Source: Halisarca cf. caerulea
Lineage: Eukaryota > Porifera > Demospongiae > Chondrillida > Halisarcidae
Direction of reading: 5' to 3'
NCBI GenBank assembly: GCA_963170055.1
Contig: CAUJGJ010000293.1
Span: forward strand, 60,001 to 124,000
DNA length: 64,000 bases
Position 1 is the stretch's first letter. Each line of letters starts with the position of its first letter. Below are positions 10,442 to 23,413 of this stretch, in pieces. The notes under the pieces were generated by a model. It was not told where the DNA came from, made no database searches, and saw only the letters and a list, made by a program, of their open reading frames with translations. Position numbers and translations under genes: made by a program.

Positions 10442-11793
10442 CACCACGCACATTCCCAGTGGACACACATGACCTTTCTGAAGTGCTGTGGGCGTATTTG
10501 TGTAGTGTTGGATATGCTGGTGCTAATACCAATATTTGGCACTAGCACCACGCAAATTCCCAGTGGACACACATGACCTTTCTGAAGTGCTGTGGGCGTA
10601 TTTGTGTAGTGTTGGATATGCTGGTGCTAATACCAATATTTGGCACTAGCACCACGCACATTCCCAGTGGACACACATGAAGTTTCTGAAGTGCTGTGGG
10701 CGTATTTGTGTAGTGTTGGATATGCTGGTGCTAATACCAATATTTGACACTAGCACCACGCACATTCCCAGTGGACACACATGACCTTTCTGAAGTGCTG
10801 TGGGCGTATTTGTGTAGTGTTGGATATGCTGGTGCTAATACCAATATTTGGCACTAGCACCACGCACATTCCCAGTGGACACACATGACCTTTCTGAAGT
10901 GCTGTGGGCGTATTTGTGTAGTGTTGGATATGCTGGTGCTAATACCAATATTTGGCACTAGCACCACGCACATTCCCAGTGGACACACATGACCTTTCTG
11001 AAGTGCTGTGGGCGTATTTGTGTAGTGTTGGATATGCTGGTGCTAATACCAATATTTGGCACTAGCACCACGCACATTCCCAGTGGACACACATGAAGTT
11101 TCTGAAGTGCTGTGGGCGTATTTGTGTAGTGTTGGATATGCTGGTGCTAATACCAATATTTGACACTAGCACCACGCACATTCCCAGTGGACACACATGA
11201 CCTTTCTGAAGTGCTGTGGGCGTATTTGTGTAGTGTTGGATATGCTGGTGCTAATACCAATATTTGGCACTAGCACCACGCACATTCCCAGTGGACACAC
11301 ATGAAGTTTCTGAAGTGCTGTGGGCGTATTTGTGTAGTGTTGGATATGCTGGTGCTAATACCAATATTTGGCAATAGCACCACGCACATTCCCAGTGGAC
11401 ACACATGACCTTTCTGAAGTGCTGTGGGCGTATTTGTGTAGTGTTGGATATGCTGGTGCTAATACCAATATTTGGCACTAGCACCACGCACATTCCCAGT
11501 GGACACACATGACCTTTCTGAAGTGCTGTGGGCGTATTTGTGTAGTGTTGGATATGCTGGTGCTAATACCAATATTTGGCACTAACACCACGCACATTCC
11601 CAGTGGACACACATGACCTTTCTGAAGTGCTGTGGGCGTATTTGTGTAGTGTTGGATATGCTGGTGCTAATACCAATATTTGGCACTAGCACCACGCACA
11701 TTCCCAGTGGACACACATGAAGTTTCTGAAGTGCTGTGGGCGTATTTGTGTAGTGTTGGATATGCTGGTGCTAATACCAATATTTGGCACTAG
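10442..11793. repeat. 13-monomer higher-order unit, copy B (1,352 bp)
   Basis: This is the tandem partner of 9,090-10,441 with the same monomer order. Related 13-mers with small edits occur at about 41.3-42.6 kb and 42.7-43.6 kb; their kP marks (GCAAATT) are 1,352 bp apart at about 41,431 and 42,783. This unit therefore predates the long-range duplication of the array. Confidence 0.88.
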
Positions 11794-12530
11794 CACCACG
11801 CACATTCCCAGTGGACACACATGACCTTTCTGAAGTGCTGTGGGCGTATTTGTGTAGTGTTGGATATGCTGGTGCTAATACCAATATTTGGCACTAGCAC
11901 CACGCACATTCCCAGTGGACACACATGAAGTTTCTGAAGTGCTGTGGGCGTATTTGTGTAGTGTTGGATATGCTGGTGCTAATACCAATATTTGGCAATA
12001 GCACCACGCACATTCCCAGTGGACACACATGACCTTTCTGAAGTGCTGTGGGCGTATTTGTGTAGTGTTGGATATGCTGGTGCTAATACCAATATTTGGC
12101 ACTAGCACCACGCACATTCCCAGTGGACACACATGACCTTTCTGAAGTGCTGTGGGCGTATTTGTGTAGTGTTGGATATGCTGGTGCTAATACCAATATT
12201 TGGCACTAACACCACGCACATTCCCAGTGGACACACATGACCTTTCTGAAGTGCTGTGGGCGTATTTGTGTAGTGTTGGATATGCTGGTGCTAATACCAA
12301 TATTTGGCACTAGCACCACGCACATTCCCAGTGGACACACATGAAGTTTCTGAAGTGCTGTGGGCGTATTTGTGTAGTGTTGGATATGCTGGTGCTAATA
12401 CCAATATTTGGCACTAGCACCACGCACATTCCCAGTGGACACACATGACCTTTCTGAAGTGCTGTGGGCGTATTTGTGTAGTGTTGGATATGCTGGTGCT
12501 AATACCAATATTTGGCACTAGCACCACGCA
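11164..12530. repeat. 6-monomer (624-bp) tandem duplication
   Basis: Bases 11,164-11,906 match 11,788-12,530 at an offset of 624 bp, with the order nQ iP nP aP nQ nP appearing twice. The match starts after the GACAC mark at 11,163 and ends at the CAAATT mark at 12,531. It overlaps the end of the 13-mer copy B, showing a later duplication inside an existing higher-order unit. Confidence 0.82.
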
Positions 12531-13340
12531 AATTCCCAGTGGACACACATGACCTTTCTGAAGTGCTGTGGGCGTATTTGTGTAGTGTTGGATATGCTGG
12601 TGCTAATACCAATATTTGGCACTAGCACCACGCACATTCCCAGTGGACACACATGAAGTTTCTGAAGTGCTGTGGGCGTATTTGTGTAGTGTTGGATATG
12701 CTGGTGCTAATACCAATATTTGGCACTAACACCACGCACATTCCCAGTGGACACACATGACCTTTCTGAAGTGCTGTGGGCGTATTTGTGTAGTGTTGGA
12801 TATGCTGGTGCTAATACCAATATTTGGCACTAGCACCACGCACATTCCCAGTGGACACACATGACCTTTCTGAAGTGCTGTGGGCGTATTTGTGTAGTGT
12901 TGGATATGCTGGTGCTAATACCAATATTTGGCACTAGCACCACGCAAATTCCCAGTGGACACACATGACCTTTCTGAAGTGCTGTGGGCGTATTTGTGTA
13001 GTGTTGGATATGCTGGTGCTAATACCAATATTTGGCACTAGCACCACGCACATTCCCAGTGGACACACATGAAGTTTCTGAAGTGCTGTGGGCGTATTTG
13101 TGTAGTGTTGGATATGCTGGTGCTAATACCAATATTTGGCACTAGCACCACGCACATTCCCAGTGGACACACATGACCTTTCTGAAGTGCTGTGGGCGTA
13201 TTTGTGTAGTGTTGGATATGCTGGTGCTAATACCAATATTTGGCACTAGCACCACGCACATTCCCAGTGGACACACATGAAGTTTCTGAAGTGCTGTGGG
13301 CGTATTTGTGTAGTGTTGGATATGCTGGTGCTAATACCAA

Positions 13341-16300
13341 TATTTGACACATGCACCACGCAAATTCCCATTGTACACACATGAAGTTTCTGAAGAGCTG
13401 TGGGCGTATTTGTGTAGTGTTGGATATGCTGGTGCTAATACCAATATTTGGCACTAGCACCACGCACATTCCCAGTGGACACACATGAAGTTTCTTAAAT
13501 ACTGTGGGCGTATTTGTGTAATGTTGGATATGCTGGTGCTAATACCAATATTTGGTACTAGCACCGCGCACATTCCCAGTGGACACACATGACCTTTCTG
13601 AAGTGCTGTGGGCGTATTTGTGTAGTGTTGGATATGCTGGTGCTAATACCAATATTTGGCACTAGCACCACGCACATTCCCGGTGGACACACATGAAGTT
13701 TCTTAACTGCTGTGGGCGTATTTGTGTAGTGTTGGATATGCTGGTGCTAATACCAATATTTGGCACTAGCACCACGCACATTCCCAGTGGACACACATGA
13801 CCTTTCTGAAGTGCTGTGGGCGTATTTGTGTAGTGTTGGATATGCTGGTGCTAATACCAATATTTGGCACTAGCACCACGCACATTCCCAGTGGACACAC
13901 ATGAAGTTTCTGAAGTGCTGTGGGCGTATTTGTGTAGTGTTGGATATGCTGGTGCTAATACCAATATTTGGCACTAGCACCACGCACATTCCCAGTGGAC
14001 ACACATGACCTTTCTGAAGTGCTGTGGGCGTATTTGTGTAGTGTTGGATATGCTGGTGCTAATACCAATATTTGGCATTAGCACCACGCAAATTCCCAGT
14101 GGACACACATGACCATTGTGAAGTGCTGTGGGCGTATTTGTGTAGTGTTGGATATGCTGGTGCTAATACCAATATTTGGCACTAGCACCACGCACATTCC
14201 CAGTGGAAACAGATGAAGTTTCTGAAGTGCTGTGGGCGTATTTGTGTAGTGTTGGATATGCTGGTGCTAATACCAATATTTGGCACTAACACCACGCACA
14301 TTCCCAGTGGACACACATGACCTTTCTGAAGTGCTGTGGGCGTATTTGTGTAGTGTTGGATATGCTGGTGCTAATACCAATATTTGGCACTAGCACCACG
14401 CACATTCCCAGTGGACACACATGAAGTTTCTGAAGTGCTGTGGGCGTATTTGTGTAGTGTTGGATATGCTGGTGCTAATACCAATATTTGGCACTAGCAC
14501 CACGCAAATTCCCAGTGGACACACATGACCTTTCTGAAGTGCTGTGGGCGTATTTGTGTAGTGTTGGATATGCTGGTGCTAATACCAATATTTGGCACTA
14601 GCACCACGCACATTCCCAGTGGACACACATGAAGTTTCTGAAGTGCTGTGGGCGTATTTGTGTAGTGTTGGATATGCTGGTGCTAATACCAATATTTGAC
14701 ACTAGCACCACGCACATTCCCAGTGGACACACATGACCTTTCTGAAGTGCTGTGGGCGTATTTGTGTAGTGTTGGATATGCTGGTGCTAATACCAATATT
14801 TGGCACTAGCACCACGCACATTCCCAGTGGACACACATGAAGTTTCTGAAGTGCTGTGGGCGTATTTGTGTAGTGTTGGATATGCTGGTGCTAATACCAA
14901 TATTTGACACTAGCACCACGCAAATTCCCATTGTACACACATGAAGTTTCTGAAGAGCTGTGGGCGTATTTGTGTAGTGTTGGATATGCTGGTGCTAATA
15001 CCAATATTTGGCACTAGCACCACGCACATTCCCAGTGGACACACATGAAGTTTCTTAAATACTGTGGGCGTATTTGTGTAATGTTGGATATGCTGGTGCT
15101 AATACCAATATTTGGTACTAGCACCGCGCACATTCCCAGTGGACACACATGACCTTTCTGAAGTGCTGTGGGCGTATTTGTGTAGTGTTGGATATGCTGG
15201 TGCTAATACCAATATTTGGCACTAGCACCACGCACATTCCCGGTGGACACACATGAAGTTTCTTAACTGCTGTGGGCGTATTTGTGTAGTGTTGGATATG
15301 CTGGTGCTAATACCAATATTTGGCACTAGCACCACGCACATTCCCAGTGGACACACATGACCTTTCTGAAGTGCTGTGGGCGTATTTGTGTAGTGTTGGA
15401 TATGCTGGTGCTAATACCAATATTTGGCACTAGCACCACGCACATTCCCAGTGGACACACATGAAGTTTCTTAACTACTGTGGGCGTATTTGTGTAATGT
15501 TGGATATGCTGGTGCTAATACCAATATTTGGCACTAGCACCGCGCACATTCCCAGAGGACACACATGACCTTTCTGAAGTGCTGTGGGCGTATTTGTGTA
15601 GTGTTGGATATGCTGGTGCTAATACCAATATTTGGCATTAGCACCACGCACATTCCCAGTGGACACACATGACCATTCTGAAGTGCTGTGGGCGTATTTG
15701 TGTAGTGTTGGATATGCTGGTGCTAATACCAATATTTGGCACTAGCACCACGCACATTCCCAGTGGAAACAGATGAAGTTTCTGAAGTGCTGTGGGCGTA
15801 TTTGTGTAGTGTTGGATATGCTGGTGCTAATACCAATATTTGGCAATAGCACCACGCACATTCCCAGTGGACACACATGACCTTTCTGAAGTGCTGTGGG
15901 CGTATTTGTGTAGTGTTGGATATGCTGGTGCTAATACCAATATTTGGCACTAGCACCACGCACATTCCCAGTGGACACACATGACCTTTCTGAAGTGCTG
16001 TGGGCGTATTTGTGTAGTGTTGGATATGCTGGTGCTAATACCAATATTTGGCACTAACACCACGCACATTCCCAGTGGACACACATGACCTTTCTGAAGT
16101 GCTGTGGGCGTATTTGTGTAGTGTTGGATATGCTGGTGCTAATACCAATATTTGGCACTAGCACCACGCACATTCCCAGTGGACACACATGAAGTTTCTG
16201 AAGTGCTGTGGGCGTATTTGTGTAGTGTTGGATATGCTGGTGCTAATACCAATATTTGGCACTAGCACCACGCACATTCCCAGTGGACACACATGACCTT

Positions 16301-19300
16301 TCTGAAGTGCTGTGGGCGTATTTGTGTAGTGTTGGATATGCTGGTGCTAATACCAATATTTGGCACTAGCACCACGCACATTCCCAGTGGACACACATGA
16401 CCTTTCTGAAGTGCTGTGGGCGTATTTGTGTAGTGTTGGATATGCTGGTGCTAATACCAATATTTGGCACTAGCACCACGCACATTCCCAGTGGACACAC
16501 ATGAAGTTTCTGAAGTGCTGTGGGCGTATTTGTGTAGTGTTGGATATGCTGGTGCTAATACCAATATTTGGCACTAGCACCACGCACATTCCCAGTGGAC
16601 ACACATGAAGTTTCTGAAGTGCTGTGGGCGTATTTGTGTAGTGTTGGATATGCTGGTGCTAATACCAATATTTGACACTAGCACCACGCACATTCCCAGA
16701 GGACACACATGACCTTTCTGAAGTGCTGTGGGCGTATTTGTGTAGTGTTGGATATGCTGGTGCTAATACCAATATTTGGCACTAGCACCACGCACATTCC
16801 CAGTGGACACACATGAAGTTTCTGAAGTGCTGTGGGCGTATATGTGTAGTGTTGGATATGCTGGTGCTAATACCAATATTTGACACTAGCACCACGCACA
16901 TTCCCATTGTACACACATGAAGTTTCTGAAGAGCTGTGGGCGTATTTGTGTAGTGTTGGATATGCTGGTGCTAATACCAATATTTGGCACTAGCACCACG
17001 CACATTCCCAGTGGACACACATGAAGTTTCTTAAATACTGTGGGCGTATTTGTGTAATGTTGGATATGCTGGTGCTAATACCAATATTTGGTACTAGCAC
17101 CGCGCACATTCCCAGTGGACACACATGACCTTTCTGAAGTGCTGTGGGCGTATTTGTGTAGTGTTGGATATGCTGGTGCTAATACCAATATTTGGCACTA
17201 GCACCACGCACATTCCCGGTGGACACACATGAAGTTTCTTAACTGCTGTGGGCGTATTTGTGTAGTGTTGGATATGCTGGTGCTAATACCAATATTTGGC
17301 ACTAGCACCACGCACATTCCCAGTGGACACACATGACCTTTCTGAAGTGCTGTGGGCGTATTTGTGTAGTGTTGGATATGCTGGTGCTAATACCAATATT
17401 TGGCACTAACACCACGCACATTCCCAGTGGACACACATGACCTTTCTGAAGTGCTGTGGGCGTATTTGTGTAGTGTTGGATATGCTGGTGCAAATACCAA
17501 TATTTGGCACTAGCACCACGCACATTCCCAGTGGACACACATGAAGTTTCTGAAGTGCTGTGGGCGTATTTGTGTAGTGTTGGATATGCTGGTGCTAATA
17601 CCAATATTTGGCACTAGCACCACGCACATTCCCAGTGGACACACATGACCTTTCTGAAGTGCTGTGGGCGTATTTGTGTAGTGTTGGATATGCTGGTGCT
17701 AATACCAATATTTGGCACTAGCACCACGCACATTCCCAGTGGACACACATGACCTTTCTGAAGTGCTGTGGGCGTATTTGTGTAGTGTTGGATATGCTGG
17801 TGCTAATACCAATATTTGGCACTAGCACCACGCACATTCCCAGTGGACACACATGAAGTTTCTGAAGTGCTGTGGGCGTATTTGTGTAGTGTTGGATATG
17901 CTGGTGCTAATACCAATATTTGGCACTAGCACCACGCACATTCCCAGTGGACATACATGAAGTTTCTGAAGTGCTGTGGGCGTATTTGTGTAGTGTTGGA
18001 TATGCTGGTGCTAATACCAATATTTGACACTAGCACCACGCACATTCCCAGAGGACACACATGACCTTTCTGAAGTGCTGTGGGCGTATTTGTGTAGTGT
18101 TGGATATGCTGGTGCTAATACCAATATTTGGCACTAGCACCACGCACATTCCCAGTGGACACACATGAAGTTTCTGAAGTGCTGTGGGCGTATTTGTGTA
18201 GTGTTGGATATGCTGGTGCTAATACCAATATTTGACACTAGCACCACGCACATTCCCATTGTACACACATGAAGTTTCTGAAGAGCTGTGGGCGTATTTG
18301 TGTAGTGTTGGATATGCTGGTGCTAATACCAATATTTGGCACTAGCACCACGCACATTCCCAGTGGACACACATGAAGTTTCTTAAATACTGTGGGCGTA
18401 TTTGTGTAATGTTGGATATGCTGGTGCTAATACCAATATTTGGTAATAGCACCGCGCACATTCCCAGTGGACACACATGACCTTTCTGAAGTGCTGTGGG
18501 CGTATTTGTGTAGTGTTGGATATGCTGGTGCTAATACCAATATTTGGCACTAGCACCACGCACATTCCCGGTGGACACACATGAAGTTTCTTAACTGCTG
18601 TGGGCGTATTTGTGTAGTGTTGGATATGCTGGTTCTAATACCAATATTTGGCACTAGCACCACGCACATTCCCAGTGGACACACATGACCTTTCTGAAGT
18701 GCTGTGGGCGTATTTGTGTAGTGTTGGATATGCTGGTGCTAATACCAATATTTGGCACTAGCACCACGCACATTCCCAGTGGACACACATGAAGTTTCTT
18801 AACTACTGTGGGCGTATTTGTGTAATGTTGGATATGCTGGTGCTAATACCAATATTTGGCACTAGCACCACGCACATTCCCAGTGGACACACATGAAGTT
18901 TCTTAAATACTGTGGGCGTATTTGTTTAATGTTGGATATGCTGGTGCTAATACCAATATTTGGTACTAGCACCGCGCACATTCCCAGTGGACACACATGA
19001 CCTTTCTGAAGTGCTGTGGGCGTATTTGTGTAGTGTTGGATATGCTGGTGCTAATACCAATATTTGGCACTAGCACCACGCACATTCCCGGTGGACACAC
19101 ATGAAGTTTCTTAACTGCTGTGGGCGTATTTGTGTAGTGTTGGATATGCTGGTGCTAATACCAATATTTGGCACTTGCACCACGCACATTCCCAGTGGAC
19201 ACACATGACCTTTCTGAAGTGCTGTGGGCGTATTTGTGTAGTGTTGGATATGCTGGTGCTAATACCAATATTTGGCACTAGCACCACGCACATTCCCAGT

Positions 19301-19833
19301 GGACACACATGACCTTTCTGAAGTGCTGTGGGCGTATTTGTGTAGTGTTGGATATGCTGGTGCTAATACCAATATTTGGCATTAGCACCACGCACATTCC
19401 CAGTGGACACACATGACCTTTCTGAAGTGCTGTGGGCGTATTTGTGTAGTGTTGGATATGCTGGTGCTAATACCAATATTTGGCACTAGCACCACGCACA
19501 TTCCCAGTGGACACACATGACCTTTCTGAAGTGCTGTGGGCGTATTTGTGTAGTGTTGGATATGCTGGTGCTAATACCAATATTTGGCACTAGCACCACG
19601 CACATTCCCATTGGACACACATGAAGTTTCTGAAGTGCTGTGGGCGTATTTGTGTAGTGTTGGATATGCTGGTGCTAATACCAATATTTGGCAATAGCAC
19701 CACGCACATTCCCAGTGGACACACATGACCTTTCTGAAGTGCTGTGGGCGTATTTGTGTAGTTTTGGATATGCTGGTGCTAATACCAATATTTGGCACTA
19801 GCACCACGCACATTCCCAGTGGACACACATGAC
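13341..19833. repeat. Subdomain with four spaced copies of a five-monomer cassette
   Basis: TGAAGAGCTG occurs at 13,391, 14,951, 16,927 and 18,279. Each is preceded by GACAC and CCCATTGTAC marks (13,350 reads GACACATGC) and followed by TTCTTAAATAC, GGTACTAGCACCGCG (GGTAATAGC at 18.44 kb), CCCGGTGG and TTCTTAACTGC. Spacings are 1,560, 1,976 and 1,352 bp, that is 15, 19 and 13 monomers. A fifth, incomplete cassette without GAAGAGCTG lies at about 18.9-19.1 kb. A monomer with GTGGAAACAGATGAAG lies at about 14,205 and 15,765. The span 15.43-16.87 kb recurs at 43.72-45.16 kb. Confidence 0.85.
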
Positions 19834-20873
19834 CTTTCTGAAGTGCTGTGGGCGTATTTGTGTAGTGTTGGATATGCTGGTGCTAATACCAATATTTGGC
19901 ACTAACACCACGCACATTCCCAGTGGACACACATGACCTTTCTGAAGTGCTGTGGGCGTATTTGTGTAGTGTTGGATATGCTGGTGCTAATACCAATATT
20001 TGGCACTAGCACCACGCACATTTCCGGTGGACACACATGACCATTCTGAAGTGCTGTGGGCGTATTTGTGTAGTGTTGGATATGCTGGTGCTAATACCAA
20101 TATTTGGCACTAGCACCACGCACATTCCAAGTGGACACACATGAAGTTTCTGAAGTGCTGTGGGCGTATTTGTGTAGTGTTGGATATGCTGGTGCTAATA
20201 CCAATATTTGGCACTAGCACCAAGCACATTCCCAGTGAACACACATGAAGTTTCTGAAGTGCTGTGGGCGTATTTTTGTAGTGTTGGACATGGTGGTGCT
20301 AATACCAATATTTGGCAATAGCACCACGCACATTCCCAGTGGACAAACATGAAGTTTCTGAAGTGCTGTGGGCGTATTTGTGTAGTGTTGGATATGCTGG
20401 TGCTAATACCAATATTTGGCACTAGCACCACGCACATTCCCAGTGAACACACATGACGTTTCTGAAGTGCTGTGGGCGTATTTGTGTAGTGTTGGATATG
20501 CTGGTGCTAATACCAATATTTGACACTAGCACCACGCACATTCCCAGTGGACACACATGACCTTTCTGAAGTGCTGTGGGCGTATTTGTGTAGTGTTGGA
20601 TGTGCTAGTGCTAATACCAATATTTGGCACTAGCACCACGCACATTCCCAGTGGACACACATGACGTTTCTGAAGTGCTGTGGGCGTATTTGTGTAGTGT
20701 TGGATATGCTGGTGCTAATACCAATATTTGGCACTAGCACCACGCACATTCCCAGTGGACACACATGACCTTATTGAAGTGCTGTGGGCGTATTTGTGTA
20801 GTGTTGGATATGCTGGTGCTAATACCAATATTTTGCACTAGCCCCACGCACATTCCCGGTGGACACACATGAA
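19834..20873. repeat. 10-monomer unit of the variant-rich domain, copy 1 (1,040 bp)
   Basis: Ordered marks are CTAAC, CATTTCCGGTGG with GACCATTCTG, ATTCCAAGTGG, CCAAGCACATT with GTGAACAC, GTATTTTTGTAG with GGACATGGTGG, GGACAAACATG, GTGAACAC with TGACGTTTC, GACAC, GATGTGCTAG, TGACCTTATTG and TTTTGCACTAGCCCC. The same series begins again 1,040 bp later. This domain has many more substitutions per monomer than the domain to its left. Confidence 0.85.
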
Positions 20874-22080
20874 GTTTCTGAAGTGCTGTGGGCGTATTTG
20901 TGTAGTGTTGGATATGCTGGTGCTAATACCAATATTTGGCACTAACACCACGCACATTCCCAGTGGACACACATGACCTTTCTGAAGTGCTGTGGGCGTA
21001 TTTTTGTAGTGTTGGATATGCTGGTGCTAATACCAATATTTGGCACTAGCACCACGCACATTTCCGGTGGACACACATGACCATTCTGAAGTGCTGTGGG
21101 CGTATTTGTGTAGTGTTGGATATGCTGGTGCTAATACCAATATTTGGCACTAGCACCACGCACATTCCAAGTGGACACACATGAAGTTTCTGAAGTGCTG
21201 TGGGCGTATTTGTGTAGTTTTGGATATGCTGGTGCTAATACCAATATTTGGCACTAGCACCAAGCACATTCCCAGTGAACACACATGAAGTTTCTGAAGT
21301 GCTGTGGGCGTATTTTTGTAGTGTTGGACATGGTGGTGCTAATACCAATATTTGGCACTAGCACCACGCACATTCCCAGTGGACAAACATGAAGTTTCTG
21401 AAGTGCTGTGGGCGTATTTGTGTAGTGTTGGATATGCTGGTGCTAATACCAATATTTGGCACTAGCACCACGCACATTCCCAGTGAACACACATGACGTT
21501 TCTGAAGTGCTGTGGGCGTATTTGTGTAGTGTTGGATATGCTGGTGCTAATACCAATATTTGACACTAGCACCACGCACATTCCCAGTGGACACACATGA
21601 CCTTTCTGAAGTGCTGTAGGCGTATTTGTGTAGTGTTGGATGTGCTGGTGCTAATACCAATATTTGGCACTAGCACCACGCACATTCCCAGTGGACACAC
21701 ATGACCTTTCTGAAGTGCTGTGGGCGTATTTGTGTAGTGTTGGATGTGCTAGTGCTAATACCAATATTTGGCACTAGCACCACGCACATTCCCAGTGGAC
21801 ACACATGACGTTTCTGAAGTGCTGTGGGCGTATTTGTGTAGTGTTGGATATGCTGGTGCTAATACCAATATTTGGCACTAGCACCACGCACATTCCCAGT
21901 GGACACACATGACCTTATTGAAGTGCTGTGGGCGTATTTGTGTAGTGTTGGATATGCTGGTGCTAATACCAATATTTTGCACTAGCCCCACGCACATTCC
22001 CGGTGGACACACATGAAGTTTCTGAAGTGCTGTGGGCTTATTTGTGTAGTGTTGGATATGCTGGTGCTAATACCAATATT
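20874..22080. repeat. Variant-rich unit, copy 2, with one extra monomer
   Basis: It follows copy 1 at an offset of 1,040 bp up to about 21,615, then at 1,144 bp (11 monomers). For example TTATTG is at 20,771 and 21,915. The added monomer carries CTGTAGGCG and GATGTGCTGG just before the GATGTGCTAG monomer. This is a direct record of gain of exactly one monomer. Confidence 0.82.
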
Positions 22081-23413
22081 TGGCACTAGCACCACGCACA
22101 TTTCCGGTGGACACACATGACCATTGTGAAGTGCTGTGGGCGTATTTGTGTAGTGTTGGATATGCTGGTGCTAATACCAATATTTGACACTAGCACCACG
22201 CACATTCCCAGTGGACACACATGACCTTTCTGAAGTGCTGTAGGCGTATTTGTGTAGTGTTGGATGTGCTGGTGCTAATACCAATATTTGGCACTAGCAC
22301 CACGCACATTCCCAGTGGACACACATGAAGTTTCTGAAGTGCTGTGGGCGTATTTGTGTAGTGTTGGATATGCTGGTGCTAATACCAATATTTGGCACTA
22401 GCACCACGCACATTCCCAGTGAACACACATGACGTTTCTGAAGTGCTGTGGGCGTATTTGTGTAGTGTTGGATATGCTGGTGATAATACCAATATTTGGC
22501 ACTAGCACCACGCACATTCCCAGTGGACACACATGACTTTACTGAAGTGCTGTGGGCGTATTTGTGTAGTGTTGGATATGCTGGTGCTAATACCAATATT
22601 TTGCACTAGCCCCACGCACATTCCCGGTGGACACACATGAAGTTTCTGAAGTGCTGTGGGCTTATTTGTGTAGTGTTGGATATGCTGGTGCTAATACCAA
22701 TATTTGGCACTAGCACCACGCACATTTCCGGTGGACACACATGACCATTCTGAAGTGCTGTGGGCGTATTTGTGTAGTGTTGGATATGCTGGTGCTAATA
22801 CCAATATTTGGCACTAGCACCACGCACATTCCAAGTGGACACACATGAAGTTTCTGAAGTGCTGTGGGCGTATTTGTGTAGTTTTGGATATGCTGGTGCT
22901 AATACCAATATTTGGCACTAGCACCACGCACATTCCCAGTGAACACACATGAAGTTTCTGAAGTGCTGTGGGCGTATTTTTGTAGTGTTGGATATGCTGG
23001 TGCTAATACCAATATTTGGCACTAGCACCACGCACATTCCCAGTGGACACACATGACCTTTCTGAAGTGCTGTGGGCGTATTTGTGTAGTGTTGGATGTG
23101 CTGGTGCTAATACCAATATTTGGCACTAGCACCACGCACATTCCCAGTGGACACACATGACGTTTCTGAAGTGCTGTGGGCGTATTTGTGTAGTGTTGGA
23201 TATGCTGGTGCTAATACCAATATTTGGCACTAGCACCACGCACATTCCCAGTGGATACACATGACCATACTGAAGTGCTGTGGGCGTATTTGTGTAGTGT
23301 TGTGTATGCTGGTACTAATACCAATATTTTGCACTAGCCACACGCACATTCCCGGTGGACACACATGAAGTTTCTGAAGTGCTGTGGGCGTATTTGTGTA
23401 GTGTTGGATATGC
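22081..23413. repeat. Rearranged third copy of the variant-rich unit and entry to a 3-mer repeat
   Basis: The marks CATTTCCGGTGG with GACCATTGTG, GACAC, CTGTAGGCG/GATGTG, GTGAACAC/TGACG, TGACTTTACTG, TTTTGCACTAGCCCC, TTTCCGG/GACCATTCTG, TTCCAAGTGG and GTTTTGG recur in shortened order. Near 23,301 a monomer reads TTGTGTATGCTGGTACT, TTTTGCACTAGCCACACGC and CCCGGTGG. Up to about 22,990 this matches 48.34-50.23 kb at an offset of 27,245. Confidence 0.8.

Larger units (their letters stand above)
8425..13340. repeat. Highly homogeneous P/Q subdomain
   Basis: Monomers here are nearly identical and differ mainly by P or Q and by one of a few single-base marks: GACACTAGC (d), GGCACTAAC (a), GGCAATAGC (i), GCAAATTCC (k) or none (n). 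I could read the order as a barcode from about 8.46 to 13.3 kb; it shows a 13-mer tandem duplication, a 6-mer duplication and short 4-mer echoes (n-k-Q-a patterns at about 12.4 and 12.8 kb). No length variants occur in this stretch. Confidence 0.88.
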
